Origin: Agreia pratensis
GTDB lineage: Bacteria; Actinomycetota; Actinomycetes; Actinomycetales; Microbacteriaceae
Length of the DNA stretch: 64,000 nt
Reading direction: 5' to 3'
Assembly (NCBI RefSeq): GCF_900177685.1
Contig: NZ_FXAY01000005.1
Coordinates: 1-64,000, forward strand
The notes below the pieces were generated by a model. It had not been told where the DNA came from, did not search any database, and was given only the letters and a program-made list of their open reading frames with translations. Positions 48,887-57,974 of the stretch are shown here, piece by piece. The position numbers were made by a program, and so were the translations under genes. Each line of letters opens with the position of its first letter. Within the stretch, counting starts at the first letter, position 1.

Positions 48887-50158
48887 CTATTGACCGCGCG
48901 ACATAAAGCGCTTGACGGCAGGGTCGACCGAGATGTCGGCAGGGCGCAGCGGCCTGGTCAGGTAGAGCCCCTCGAGCGAAGTGAGCCTCGACAGGGCCAC
49001 GTACGTCTGCCCCGCACTGAACACCCGCTGGCCCAGATCGACGATGGCCTGATCGTAGGTCTTGCCCTGACTCTTGTGAATGGTCACGGCCCAGGCGAGG
49101 CGCAACGGAAACTGCGTGAACTCACCGATGACGTTCTTCGTGAGCTTCTTGTCGTCGGCCGAGTACGAGTAGCGATGCTTCTCCCAGCTCACCGGGTCGA
49201 CCTCGTGCACCTCGCCATCGATCTCGACCCAGATCGAGCCCGCCTTGCTGATCTTCGAGACCACACCGACCGAACCGTTTACCCAGCGCTGCTCGGAGTC
49301 GTTGCGCAGGAACATGACCTGCGCGCCGACCTTGAGCTCGAGCGCCTCCTCGGCCGGATAGTTGCGGCCTCCGAAGTCGCCCGAGACCTCGGCATTCGCC
49401 GTGCGAACCTTGCCGGGCAGTCGCTTCAACGCCTCGGCATTGATGCGGTTCACGGCGTCGTTGCGCGTGGCCAGGGTGATCGTGCCGTCGCTGGGAGGAG
49501 TTCGGGCACCCGCACCGTTGAGCGCATCCGCTATCTCTTTCGTCACCTGGCCGTGACGCACCGCGTTGAGCATGAACTTGAAGTCGTCGTCGTGCTGTCG
49601 GTGTATCTCGGTGAGTTCGACGACCGTGAGCGACACCTCGCTCCACACCTTCGCGTCGAAGAACCACATCGACCGATAGTGATCGGTGAAATAGGCGCGC
49701 TCGTCGGAATCGCCCGGCACCGGGGCCAGCTGGTAGGGATCGCCGAACAGCACCACCTGCACCCCGCCGAACGGAACGGTCGGCTTGTGCCGGGCCTTGC
49801 GCAGCGAGCGGTCGATGGCGTCCATAAGATCGGCGTTCACCATCGAGACCTCGTCGATGACAAGGGTGTCGATGGTGTTGAGCATCTTGCGCACATCGCC
49901 GTTCTGCTCGATGTCGGAGTCGGCGATGACTCCGATCGGCAGACGGAACAGCGAGTGGATGGTCTGCCCGCCCACATTGAGGGCCGCGACCCCTGTGGGA
50001 GCCGAGATCACCAGCTGCTTCTCCGTGTTCCAGCTGAGGTGATTGAGGAGCGTGGATTTTCCTGTGCCAGCGCGGCCCGTGACGAACACGTGCTTCTTCG
50101 TCGACTCGATCAGATCGAAGACGCGCTTCTGCTCGGCTGACAGATCGGGAAGGGACAC
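48887..50158 (-). CDS. PIF1-like ATP-dependent DNA helicase
   Basis: 423 residues, SF1B. Walker A GRAGTGKS at 28-35, motif Ia SAPTGVAALNVGGQTIHSLF near 53, Walker B VIDEVSM near 99, GDPYQLAPV near 138, ELTEIHRQ near 182 and the terminal TIHKSQGKTYDQAIVDL plus YVALSRLTSLEGLYL. This is the PIF1/RecD2-like group, which unwinds 5'-tailed DNA and resolves barriers. It lacks the N-terminal extension of RecD2. GTG 50158 sits just before the conserved start. Confidence 0.9.
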   Translation of the reverse strand: MSLPDLSAEQKRVFDLIESTKKHVFVTGRAGTGKSTLLNHLSWNTEKQLVISAPTGVAALNVGGQTIHSLFRLPIGVIADSDIEQNGDVRKMLNTIDTLVIDEVSMVNADLMDAIDRSLRKARHKPTVPFGGVQVVLFGDPYQLAPVPGDSDERAYFTDHYRSMWFFDAKVWSEVSLTVVELTEIHRQHDDDFKFMLNAVRHGQVTKEIADALNGAGARTPPSDGTITLATRNDAVNRINAEALKRLPGKVRTANAEVSGDFGGRNYPAEEALELKVGAQVMFLRNDSEQRWVNGSVGVVSKISKAGSIWVEIDGEVHEVDPVSWEKHRYSYSADDKKLTKNVIGEFTQFPLRLAWAVTIHKSQGKTYDQAIVDLGQRVFSAGQTYVALSRLTSLEGLYLTRPLRPADISVDPAVKRFMSRGQ

Positions 50159-50250
50159 GCGGAACGACTTTCTCTACACGGCGACGAGGGGAGGACATCC
50201 AATCTACCGGGCGTGTCACCCGGCACGGCGGGCCCCACGGCGGCATTGCC

Positions 50251-50256
50251 TAGACT
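50251..50256 (+). promoter_or_regulatory. -10 box of the 50263 gene
   Basis: TAGACT, six bases before ATG 50263. Confidence 0.5.
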
Positions 50257-50262
50257 GGCCCC

Positions 50263-51327
50263 ATGGATGTGCATGTGCAGAAGAGGCGCATCTCATCGAG
50301 GCAGGTCGCGCTTGCCTGGTGCGGCTCGCTTCTGCTGCTCATCGGAGTCTTCGGCGGCGGGGTGGTCGCACTCAATCTCACCGTGTTCGGCCCGAGTGGA
50401 TTCGTCACGACCTACCTGCAGACGCTCGGGGCGCGTGACGTCGACGGCGCTCTCTCCATGCCCGGCGTCGAGCTTCCCAGCGACCTCACGCCCGATTCCG
50501 CGGGCGCGGCTCTGCTGAAGCGAGACACGCTCGGAACCATCAGCAAGATCCGCATCACCGACGACACCGATCTCGGCTCGGGCGTTCATCGCGTGACCGC
50601 GAGCTACACGCTCGAAGGCGCAGGTCGTGAGTCGTCGCGAACGCAGAGCGAGTTCGTGGTCGAACACGACTCCATGAATTTCGGCATCTTCAGCCAGTGG
50701 CGCTTCAAAGAGTCCCCCGTGGCGACGCTCTCGCTCGCGGTGACCAATACGACCAGCGTGACCGTGGGAAGCGCCGAGCTCGACTCATCCGATCTCGGCG
50801 CCGGCGCCGGCGCCTTCGGAGCCGGAGGGCGATTCACCGTGCTGGTGCCATCGCTGGTCGTTCTTTCGCACAAGTCCCACTACCTCACCAGCGATACCGT
50901 CGCGGTGGCCCTCGCCTCTCCGGGCGAGACGGAGAGCGGCATGGTCAAGGCCGTTCCCAATGATCTCTTCACTCAGGCCGTCACCAAGCAGCTCACCGAT
51001 TTTCTCGACGACTGCGCCGCGCAGAAGGTGCTGTACCCGGTGGGCTGCCCGTTCTCGAAGAGCATCAGCGATCGCATCGACGGCGATCCGAGCTGGTCGA
51101 TCGTCACGTATCCGCAGATCCAGGTCGTCGCGGGTCCTTCATCGTGGCTCCTGGCCGACAACACAGGAACGGCCCACATCGACGTGCAGGTGAAGTCGCT
51201 GTTCGACGGCACCGTGTCGGGGTTGAGCGAGGACGTTCCTTTCTCGCTGAACTACGCGATCTCACTCGACGACGCGGGCCAGATCACTTTTACCCCTCGC
51301 TCGCAGAACGTCGCGCAGCTGAACTAG
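50263..51327 (+). CDS. Membrane-anchored extracytoplasmic protein, unknown function
   Basis: 354 residues. A basic N-terminus and one membrane helix (about 15-38) are followed by a large external region of beta character. Segments such as YLQTLGARDVDGALSMPGVE and RVTASYTLEGAGRESSRTQS resemble NTF2- or DUF4878-like folds; two cysteines (DDCAAQ, GCPFSKS) may pair. No recognised family. Its stop codon overlaps that of the convergent gene (CTAG at 51324-51327). Confidence 0.65.
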   Translation: MDVHVQKRRISSRQVALAWCGSLLLLIGVFGGGVVALNLTVFGPSGFVTTYLQTLGARDVDGALSMPGVELPSDLTPDSAGAALLKRDTLGTISKIRITDDTDLGSGVHRVTASYTLEGAGRESSRTQSEFVVEHDSMNFGIFSQWRFKESPVATLSLAVTNTTSVTVGSAELDSSDLGAGAGAFGAGGRFTVLVPSLVVLSHKSHYLTSDTVAVALASPGETESGMVKAVPNDLFTQAVTKQLTDFLDDCAAQKVLYPVGCPFSKSISDRIDGDPSWSIVTYPQIQVVAGPSSWLLADNTGTAHIDVQVKSLFDGTVSGLSEDVPFSLNYAISLDDAGQITFTPRSQNVAQLN

Positions 51328-53282
51328 CGGCGAGAGTTGAGGCGCTCGAGCATCGCGTTGTACTCGCCGAGCTCAGCCTCGTTCGTGCGGTCGGCCGTGC
51401 GGTCGCGGCGGGTGGTCTCTTTCTTGTCCTGCTTGCTCCACTGGATGGCGACGGCGATCGCGAGAATCACGGTCGGGATCTCGCCCACGCTCCATGCGAT
51501 TCCACCGCCCGTCTGCTGGTCTTCGATCGCGGTCGGACCCCACGGCCTTCCCATGGCGCCGTACCAGTCGGCGAGCAGAAGCCCGTTGCCGGTCATCATC
51601 GCGAGTCCGAAGAACGCGTGGAAGGCCATGACCGCGAGGAGGAGCAACAGCCTGAACGGATAGGGGAAGCGGTAGGGCACGGGGTCGACGCCGATGAGCG
51701 CCTGAACAAGCAGGTACCCGGTCACGAGGAAGTGGGCGATCATCCACTCGTGGCCGATGTGATCGACGGTCGCCCACCGGAACAGCGGCGAATAGTAGAA
51801 GAGCCAGAGGCTGCCGGCGAAGAGCAGGGCGGCGACGATCGGGTTCGCGAGGAACGAGCCGATCTTGGAGTGCACCGCAAGCAGAACCCACTCGCGACCG
51901 CCGCGCGTGCCGTCTTGCCGCTTGGCGACGGCGCGCATGATGAGGGTGATCGGAGCCGCCGGAACGAGCAGCAGCGGCACCATCATGCTCAACGTCATAT
52001 GTCCGAGCATGTGCACGCTGAAGAGGTACTTCTCGTAGACGTTCACGCCGCCGTTCGTCACATAGAACAGCAGCAGCATACCGGCGACCCAGAGCACACT
52101 CCGATGGATCGGCCAGGTGTCTCCGCGCTTATGCAGACGACGAACGCCGGCCAGGTAGAAGACGATGCCGAAGCCGCAGAGAAGAATCCAGAGCAGATCG
52201 AAGTTCCACTCGGTGAAGTATCTCGACAGTTCGAGTTCGGGAGGCAGCTGCTCGCCCGTGAGGATCTGCGCTGGAGTCTGCACGGCGGGGATCGTCTGGT
52301 CTACCGGGGGCGCCGAACGACCGAGAGCCGCCGCGGCGCCAGAGGCGATGCCCATGAACGCCAACTCGACGACAGCGATCTTCCAGAAGAAGTAGCGCCG
52401 ACCCGACTCGGCGAGACGAGCGATGAGCGAGCGACGATAGGCGGCGCCGAAGATGCCGAGCGCGATCAGCGCACCAACCTTGATGAGAACGAGCAGTCCG
52501 TATGGAGTGAGTAGCCGATCGAGGCTGCCGATGCGCAACTCGGCGCTGACATAACCGGATGCCGCGACCACGATGAACGCGATCAGCGCCACGGTCGAAT
52601 ACCGGGAGATGACCGACAGCATGCGGTCGTTGTCGAGCTGTGGCGAGATGATCACCAGCACGAGGAGACCACCGAGCCAGACCGCGGCGAAGACGAGGTG
52701 CAGCCCGAGCGCGGTGATCGCGGCATCGTGCCCGGTCGTTCCTGCCGCGTGGCCCTGCTGCGCCATGGGCACGAGCATGACCACCGCGAGCACACCCACG
52801 AAGACGAGGGCCGTGACGTTGCGCACGGCGAAGCACAGCACCGTGACGGCTGCAGCGATCAGCGTCGTGATGAGCCACGCCTGGCCGATCTCGACCTGAG
52901 TCAAGAACTGACCCAGCAGGTCGCCGTAGGAGTTGTCGAACCGCACCGACTTGACCGTGAGCTGCATGAAGGTGAGAAACCCTGTTGCCGCGGAGGCCAC
53001 CGTGAGTAGGGCTGCCGACCCCGCTGCCACATCGAGGGCCCGGTTGAACTCCGGCTTGTCGGAACGCAGGGCGAAGACGGCGAGCACAAGCGCGCCGAGA
53101 ACGCCCGCGGCCCCGAGGTTCACGATCATCTTCGTGACCGGAATGCCGTAGCGCACGACCGGGCCGGGATCTTGCAGCAGCTGCGCATCCGCACCGCCGG
53201 CGATACGCAGGCCGACGAGCAGCATCACGAAACCGACCGCGAGAAGCACGGCGGGACCAACGATTCGGACTACTCTCGGCAC
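51324..53282 (-). CDS. CopD-CtaG fusion: copper transport/cytochrome oxidase assembly
   Basis: 652 residues. Residues 1-300 are a CopD-like domain with about eight helices (HAAGTTGHDAAITALGLHLV, then AVWLGGLLVLVIISP). Residues 350-625 are a caa3-type CtaG domain (YFTEWNFDLLWILLCG, SVHMLGHMTLSMMVPLLLVP, HEWMIAHFLVTGYLLVQALI). Conserved histidines and Met-rich GHMTLSMMVP fit copper handling. The fused form is usual in actinobacteria and should supply copper to cytochrome c oxidase. TAAAGT ends six bases before GTG 53282. Confidence 0.9.
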   Translation of the reverse strand: MPRVVRIVGPAVLLAVGFVMLLVGLRIAGGADAQLLQDPGPVVRYGIPVTKMIVNLGAAGVLGALVLAVFALRSDKPEFNRALDVAAGSAALLTVASAATGFLTFMQLTVKSVRFDNSYGDLLGQFLTQVEIGQAWLITTLIAAAVTVLCFAVRNVTALVFVGVLAVVMLVPMAQQGHAAGTTGHDAAITALGLHLVFAAVWLGGLLVLVIISPQLDNDRMLSVISRYSTVALIAFIVVAASGYVSAELRIGSLDRLLTPYGLLVLIKVGALIALGIFGAAYRRSLIARLAESGRRYFFWKIAVVELAFMGIASGAAAALGRSAPPVDQTIPAVQTPAQILTGEQLPPELELSRYFTEWNFDLLWILLCGFGIVFYLAGVRRLHKRGDTWPIHRSVLWVAGMLLLFYVTNGGVNVYEKYLFSVHMLGHMTLSMMVPLLLVPAAPITLIMRAVAKRQDGTRGGREWVLLAVHSKIGSFLANPIVAALLFAGSLWLFYYSPLFRWATVDHIGHEWMIAHFLVTGYLLVQALIGVDPVPYRFPYPFRLLLLLAVMAFHAFFGLAMMTGNGLLLADWYGAMGRPWGPTAIEDQQTGGGIAWSVGEIPTVILAIAVAIQWSKQDKKETTRRDRTADRTNEAELGEYNAMLERLNSRR

Positions 53283-53288
53283 CCGTCA

Positions 53289-53294
53289 ACTTTA
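53289..53294 (-). promoter_or_regulatory. -10 box of the CopD-CtaG gene
   Basis: TAAAGT, six bases before GTG 53282. Confidence 0.5.
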
Positions 53295-53372
53295 CGCGGC
53301 ATTCCTGGGCGCCCCGCCCGTTCAGGCTGCGCGCACGCGGCGTGGCAAATGGATGCTGTATTCCACTCGACC

Positions 53373-53378
53373 TACACT
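53373..53378 (+). promoter_or_regulatory. -10 box of the 53387 TetR gene
   Basis: TACACT, eight bases before ATG 53387. Confidence 0.4.
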
Positions 53379-53386
53379 CGTCACCC

Positions 53387-54202
53387 ATGAGCACTGACAC
53401 GTTGCCACCCACGGACACAGCCGCGACGAACCGCCCAGCGCTCACAGCGAAGGGGGCGGCAACCCGGCTCCGGATCATCCAGGCGGCTGCCGCACGCATC
53501 CGGGCTCGCGGCGCCGCCGGCACCAGCATCGACGACGTCCGTGCCGACGCCAAGGTCAGCGCATCGCAGCTCTACCACTACTTCTCTGACAAGAAAGAGC
53601 TCGTGCGCGCGGTCGTGGCCCATGAAGCGGCCGTCGCCGTCGCCGAGCAGCAACCACACCTCGACTCGCTCGACAGTATCGAGTCGTTGCGTACGTGGCG
53701 CGATGCCGTCGTTGCTCAGGCTCGCGATCGCGCCTCGCATGGCTGGTCGCCGCTCGGTTCGCTCGCCAGCGAGCTCATCGACACCGATCCGGATGCCCGG
53801 GCCGGGCTGGTCGAGGGTTTCGGCCTCTGGCTCACCCCGGTCGAGAACGGCCTCGAAGCCATGCGCGCCGCGGGAGCGCTGCGCGACGACGCCGACCCAC
53901 GAAGCCTCGCGGTCGGTCTGCTCGCCGCACTGCAGGGCGGGCTGCTGATCAGTCGCCTCCACGAGCAGACCGCGCCCCTCGAATCGGCACTCGACGCAGC
54001 CGTCGCCCGCGTGGAGAGCTTCGCACCGCGGCGGCAGCCGGGTGAACCGTCGCGACAGCCACTGGCCCCCGCGGTCAGGCGCACACCCGCGTCGCCGGCG
54101 CGGGCATCCGGTGCAGCACCCGCTGGCGCGGCACCCGCTGGCGTAGCAACCGGCGTCGCACCTCGCACGCCGATGCGCCCCCGCCGCCCGCTCGCCCGTT
54201 AA
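53387..54202 (+). CDS. TetR-family transcriptional regulator
   Basis: 271 residues. The HTH lies at about 27-72 (TRLRIIQAAAARIRARGAAG, DDVRADAKVSASQLYHYFSD). The ligand domain ends near 210 and is followed by an unusual 60-residue Ala/Pro/Arg-rich tail (GAAPAGAAPAGVATG). TetR_C_33-like members such as this often regulate nearby efflux or reductase genes; here the neighbours are CopD-CtaG (divergent) and HU (convergent). Confidence 0.88.
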   Translation: MSTDTLPPTDTAATNRPALTAKGAATRLRIIQAAAARIRARGAAGTSIDDVRADAKVSASQLYHYFSDKKELVRAVVAHEAAVAVAEQQPHLDSLDSIESLRTWRDAVVAQARDRASHGWSPLGSLASELIDTDPDARAGLVEGFGLWLTPVENGLEAMRAAGALRDDADPRSLAVGLLAALQGGLLISRLHEQTAPLESALDAAVARVESFAPRRQPGEPSRQPLAPAVRRTPASPARASGAAPAGAAPAGVATGVAPRTPMRPRRPLAR

Positions 54203-54205
54203 CCA

Positions 54206-54242
54206 CCTCAGGGGCGCCCGCATGAAGCGGGCACCCCTGAGG
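54206..54242. terminator. Bidirectional terminator between TetR and HU genes
   Basis: CCTCAGGGG and GCCCGC pair with GCGGGC and CCCCTGAGG around ATGAA with a single C-A mismatch; a strong 15-bp stem between convergent genes. Confidence 0.75.
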
Positions 54243-54259
54243 ATGAAGAATCGAAAAGA

Positions 54260-54547
54260 CTACTTGGCGGCAGCCTTGAGCTTCGAGCCAGCGGAGATCT
54301 TGACCGAGTGACCGGCGGCGATCTGGATGGCCTCACCCGTCTGCGGGTTGCGACCGGCGCGGGCTGCACGCGAGGTGCGCTCGACAGCGAGCCATCCCGG
54401 GATGGTGACCTTGACGTCGTTGCCGACCGACTCCGCGAGCGTCGCGAAGAGGGCGTCGAGAACCTCGTTGACAGCGGACTGCGTCTGGCCGGATGCAGCG
54501 GCGACCTGGGCGACGAGCTCGGTCTTGTTGAGTGACTTATCAGCCAT
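54260..54547 (-). CDS. hup: HU-family nucleoid DNA-binding protein
   Basis: 95 residues, the length of a plain HU without the Lys/Ala-rich tail of mycobacterial Hlp. LNKTELVAQVAAASGQTQSA starts the helical dimer part; VKVTIPGWLAVERTSRAARA and GRNPQTGEAIQI are the conserved beta arms. It compacts DNA as a dimer. The strong ribosome site GGAGGA lies seven bases before ATG 54547. TACATT near 54646-54651 (minus) may be the -10, giving an untranslated leader of about 90 bases. Confidence 0.95.
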   Translation of the reverse strand: MADKSLNKTELVAQVAAASGQTQSAVNEVLDALFATLAESVGNDVKVTIPGWLAVERTSRAARAGRNPQTGEAIQIAAGHSVKISAGSKLKAAAK

Positions 54548-54716
54548 GGGTGTCCTCCTCGGACCTTGTGCTGCGTGAAGCAGCTCTAGAAACGAAACGG
54601 TGGAAACCTTCAGTAGGCCACACGTCTGGTCTGTTGACCGTGACGAATGTATCAGAGATCGGCGGGATTTCGCGGATTACCGCGCCTCTGAGGCTCTGCG
54701 TGACCTGTGAAACGTG

Positions 54717-54753
54717 AAAAAGGATGCCGACCCGATGGGCCGACATCCTTTTT
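54717..54753. terminator. Bidirectional intrinsic terminator after rpsN
   Basis: AAAAAGGATG... and ...CATCCTTTTT arms (54717-54733 and 54737-54753) pair over 17 bp with two G-U pairs and a three-base loop; A-run and T-run make it work in both directions. The rest of 54548-54780 holds the HU leader. Confidence 0.85.
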
Positions 54754-54780
54754 CAGATGTTCAGTGCGAGAAGCTCTGGA

Positions 54781-55086
54781 CTACCAGGAGCTCTTCGTGA
54801 TGCCGGGCAGCTCGCCACGGTGAGCCATGTCACGGAAGCGAACACGGCTGATGCCGAACTTCGTGAGCACACCACGGGGGCGGCCGTCGACCGCGTCACG
54901 GCTGCGCACGCGCACCGGTGAGGCGTTCTTGGGCAGCTTCTGCAGGCCGAGGCGGGCAGCCTCGCGCTCGGCGTCGGTCGACGTCGGGCTGACGAGGGCC
55001 TTCTTCAGCTCAAGGCGCTTGGTGTTGTAACGAGCGACGATGACTTTACGCTGCTCGTTCTTTGCAATCATGCTTTTCTTGGCCAT
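54781..55086 (-). CDS. rpsN: 30S ribosomal protein S14, cysteine-free type
   Basis: 101 residues. [20 protein letters not shown] starts it and [21 protein letters not shown] ends it, typical of the long S14 form without the CxxC zinc site. It binds the head of the 30S subunit. Last gene of rpmB-rpmG-rpsN; it starts three bases after the rpmG stop. Confidence 0.96.
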   Translation of the reverse strand: MAKKSMIAKNEQRKVIVARYNTKRLELKKALVSPTSTDAEREAARLGLQKLPKNASPVRVRSRDAVDGRPRGVLTKFGISRVRFRDMAHRGELPGITKSSW

Positions 55087-55089
55087 GTG

Positions 55090-55257
55090 TTACCTCTCCT
55101 CCCGGAAGTCGACGTGCTGGCGAATAACCGGGTCGTACTTCTTGAGCACGAGGCGGTCGGGGTTGTTGCGGCGGTTCTTCTTGGTGACATAGGTGTAACC
55201 CGTGCCAGCCGTCGAACGCAGCTTGATGATCGGACGTACGTCTTGTGACTTGGCCAT
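55090..55257 (-). CDS. rpmG: 50S ribosomal protein L33, cysteine-free type
   Basis: 55 residues (too short for some gene finders). [20 protein letters not shown], then [20 protein letters not shown] and the terminal DPVIRQHV are L33. It has no cysteine, where the zinc-binding form has two CxxC pairs. Start overlaps the rpmB stop by one base (TAATG). Confidence 0.95.
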   Translation of the reverse strand: MAKSQDVRPIIKLRSTAGTGYTYVTKKNRRNNPDRLVLKKYDPVIRQHVDFREER

Positions 55258-55493
55258 TAGATTTTCTCCCCACGGGCGAGAAGATCTTTGACAACGCTCT
55301 CGATGCCGCGTGCGTCGATGACCTTGATGCCCTTGGTGCTGAGCTGCAGGGTCACGTTACGACGAAGCGACGGAACGTAGTACGTCTTCTTCTGGATGTT
55401 CGGGTCGAACCGGCGCTTCGTGCGACGGTGCGAGTGCGAGATGTTGTGTCCGAAGCCGGGAATGGCGCCGGTCACCTGGCAGGTTGCTGCCAT
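55257..55493 (-). CDS. rpmB: 50S ribosomal protein L28
   Basis: 78 residues from ATG 55493, which has GGAGGA five bases upstream. [34 protein letters not shown] covers the conserved start and [20 protein letters not shown] the core. Only one cysteine remains of the zinc pattern. First gene of the rpmB-rpmG-rpsN operon. Confidence 0.96.
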   Translation of the reverse strand: MAATCQVTGAIPGFGHNISHSHRRTKRRFDPNIQKKTYYVPSLRRNVTLQLSTKGIKVIDARGIESVVKDLLARGEKI

Positions 55494-55681
55494 GATTTCC
55501 TCCATAGTTACCGTAGAAAAACGCGAGTCAACGCGCGTTCTACCCAAGATTGCTTGTCGGCACACGTCGCCCCCGAATGAAACAGGTGGGGGGTGGTGTA
55601 CATGCGAGTAGAGATGCCACTCGACCAGCTACCGAGTTTAGGCGACAGGCCGGATGCGCGCAAGTACGCGCGTGCGCCGAT

Positions 55682-56080
55682 TCAGCCGGCGGGCGTCGGA
55701 ACGCAGGAACTGCAGAAGCCGAAGATGTCGACCACGTGTTCGGGGCGGGAGAAGCCGTGCAGAGCAGCCGTCTTGCGGGCCCACGACTCGACCTCGTCGG
55801 CTTCGATCTCGACCGTGAGGCCGCAGCTGCGGCAGATGAGGTGGTGGTGATGCCCGGTGCTGCACGCGCGGTAGAGACTCTCGCCGTCGGGCGACTGCAG
55901 CGAGTCGGCCTCGCCCTCGTTCGCCAGGTCGGCCAGCGCGCGGTAGACCGTGGCCAAGCCGATGTGCGAGCCGTTGGAGTGCAGATTGGAGTGGAGGCCC
56001 TGGGCGCTCACGAAACCGATCTGGGTGCCGAGTGCGGCACGCACCGCCTCGCGCTGCCAGGTGTTGCGCTTCACGACCAT
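55682..56080 (-). CDS. zur: Fur-family regulator, probably the zinc sensor Zur
   Basis: 132 residues. The winged HTH covers 1-75 (NTWQREAVRAALGTQIGFVS, HIGLATVYRALADLANEG). The metal-binding domain has STGHHHHLICRSCG, with the first CxxC, and FGFCSSC, with the second CxxC, for the structural zinc. Zur rather than Fur is favoured by position directly after the zinc ABC transporter genes. ATG 56080 has GGAGGT five bases upstream; ATG 56083 would be too close. Confidence 0.85.
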   Translation of the reverse strand: MVVKRNTWQREAVRAALGTQIGFVSAQGLHSNLHSNGSHIGLATVYRALADLANEGEADSLQSPDGESLYRACSTGHHHHLICRSCGLTVEIEADEVESWARKTAALHGFSRPEHVVDIFGFCSSCVPTPAG

Positions 56081-56156
56081 CATCTACCTCCGGGGTCACG
56101 TATGACCGAAATCCCCTCAATCTTAACCCGCGTCGCCGACGTTCGCCCCGGCATCC

Positions 56157-57038
56157 TCAGGCCATCGCCTTTCGACCCGAGACGCCCCGACGCACCCGTG
56201 ACGCCGCGATGATGCGGCAGATGACGTAGATGGCGAACGAGATCGTAGTGACGTAGGGGCTGATGGGCACCGACCCGCCGAGGGCCAGCATGATTCCACC
56301 CACGAGTGAGAGAACGGCGAAGAGCATGCTGAGAAGGGGAACGACGATCGGCGACGACGACACCCGCAGCGCCGCGGCGGCGGGCGTGACGAGAATCGAC
56401 AGCACGAGCAGCGAGCCCACGACCTGCACCGACACGGCCACCGCCAGGCCGAGCAGCAGCATAAAGACGATCGAGAGCGCCTGAACCGAGACGCCGCGTG
56501 CTGCCGCCACGTCGGCGTCGACGCTGGCGAAGGTGAGCGGGCGCCAGATCACGAGCAGGCCGACCACGACCACGATCGAGATCGCGATCAGCGAGTTGAG
56601 CCTGGGGTCGTCGACGGCGACGATCTGGCCGGTGAGCAGCCCGAACTTGTTGGCGCTGCGGCCCGGGTACAGGGCCAGGCACAGGATGCCGAGCCCCAGG
56701 CCGAACGGCATCAGCACGGCGATGATCGAGTTGCGATCACGCGACTTCGCTCCGAGAAGACCGATGATCAGGGCTGCCACTATCGAGCCGATGAGAGAGC
56801 CCTCGACCACCCCGACTCCGAACAGCAGCCCGGCGGATGCGCCGGCGAACGACAGCTCGCTGATGCCGTGCACAGCAAAGGCCATATCGCGCGACATCAC
56901 GAAGACGCCGATGAGTCCGCCCACGATGCCGAGCACGGCGCCCGCGATGATCGAGTTCTGCAGAAGAACGACCAAATCGCCGTAGTCCGAGAAGTTGAAG
57001 ATCTGCGACCAGAGGTCGGACCAGTCGATACCGTTCAC
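56157..57038 (-). CDS. znuB: Zinc ABC transporter, permease subunit
   Basis: 293 residues, about nine membrane helices of the ABC-3 family. AVHGISELSFAGASAGLLFG near 55-74 is the diagnostic segment with E61 and H57, PFGLGLGILCLALYPGRSAN follows, and VGSLLVLSILVTPAAAALRV lies near 212. It forms the membrane channel for zinc (possibly manganese). GTG 57038 overlaps the ATPase stop (GTGA). Confidence 0.92.
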   Translation of the reverse strand: MNGIDWSDLWSQIFNFSDYGDLVVLLQNSIIAGAVLGIVGGLIGVFVMSRDMAFAVHGISELSFAGASAGLLFGVGVVEGSLIGSIVAALIIGLLGAKSRDRNSIIAVLMPFGLGLGILCLALYPGRSANKFGLLTGQIVAVDDPRLNSLIAISIVVVVGLLVIWRPLTFASVDADVAAARGVSVQALSIVFMLLLGLAVAVSVQVVGSLLVLSILVTPAAAALRVSSSPIVVPLLSMLFAVLSLVGGIMLALGGSVPISPYVTTISFAIYVICRIIAASRVRRGVSGRKAMA

Positions 57039-57964
57039 GATCGCGGCCCGCCGACGGGCGCGGTCGACCCGGTGTTCCCGTTGCCACCCGGGTCGTCGTC
57101 GTGGTGATGATGCCCGTCGTGCCCGTGCCCGGCATCCGGAACACCCACGACGATCACGCGGCCGCGCGTGCGGATGACGTCGACGGGCGAGCCGTAGAGC
57201 TCGGAGAGCACTTCGCTGCGCAGCACCTCGTCCGGCGTTCCGATGCGGAAGGATCCACCCGCGAGATAGAGCACGCGGTCGACCATGTCGAGAATGGGAT
57301 TGATGTCGTGCGTCACGAAGAGCACCCCGAGGTCGCGCTGCCGGCGATGCGTGTCGATCAGTTCGGAGACCGCGCGCTGATGGGCGAGGTCGAGAGAGAG
57401 CAGCGGCTCGTCGCAGAGGAGCAGGCGCGGATTGCCCGCGAGCGACTGGCCCACACGCAGACGCTGCTGCTCGCCGCCCGACAGAGTCGAGACGGCCACA
57501 TTCGCATACTCGGATGCGCCGACGGATGCGAGCAGATCGTCGACCTCACGGCGTCGCGCGGCCCGGGGCAACGGCAACCCGAAGCGGTGACCGTCGACGC
57601 CGAGGGCGACGAGATCGCGGCCTCGCAGCGGAGCACCCTCGTCGGCGAGCTTCTGCTGTGGGATGTACCCGATACGACGATTTCCGCGCGTCACAGGAGA
57701 GCCCTCGAAGGTCATCGTTCCCGCACTCAGTTGCTGCTGACCGAGGATGACCTTGAGCAGACTCGACTTGCCCGAGCCGTTGGCGCCGAGCACGGCGATG
57801 AACTCGCCCGAGCGAACATCGAAGTCGAGGTCGTGCCAGAGCCGACGATCACCGAATTGAAGCGCGCCGCCCCGCACGCGCAGCACGACATGTCGTGGCG
57901 CGTTGCGGGGCGGAGGGACAGCTTCTGCGTCGGCCGGCGCCGACTTCGCCCCGAAGATCTTCAC
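57035..57964 (-). CDS. znuC: Zinc ABC transporter, ATP-binding subunit
   Basis: 309 residues. Walker A GANGSGKSS near 59-67, Q-loop IPQQKLADEG, signature LSGGEQQRLRVGQSLAGNP near 165, Walker B LLLCDEPLLSLD and H-loop VTHDINPIL. The C-terminus carries HGHDGHHHHDDD, a His-rich tail consistent with zinc binding. It powers ZnuB, with which it overlaps, and starts ten bases after znuA. Confidence 0.93.
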   Translation of the reverse strand: MKIFGAKSAPADAEAVPPPRNAPRHVVLRVRGGALQFGDRRLWHDLDFDVRSGEFIAVLGANGSGKSSLLKVILGQQQLSAGTMTFEGSPVTRGNRRIGYIPQQKLADEGAPLRGRDLVALGVDGHRFGLPLPRAARRREVDDLLASVGASEYANVAVSTLSGGEQQRLRVGQSLAGNPRLLLCDEPLLSLDLAHQRAVSELIDTHRRQRDLGVLFVTHDINPILDMVDRVLYLAGGSFRIGTPDEVLRSEVLSELYGSPVDVIRTRGRVIVVGVPDAGHGHDGHHHHDDDPGGNGNTGSTAPVGGPRS

Positions 57965-57974
57965 TCGCTGAAGA

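Noticed and set aside
48890-50140. 416-residue plus-strand frame opposite the PIF1-like helicase
   Set aside because: No motifs; shadow of the helicase gene.
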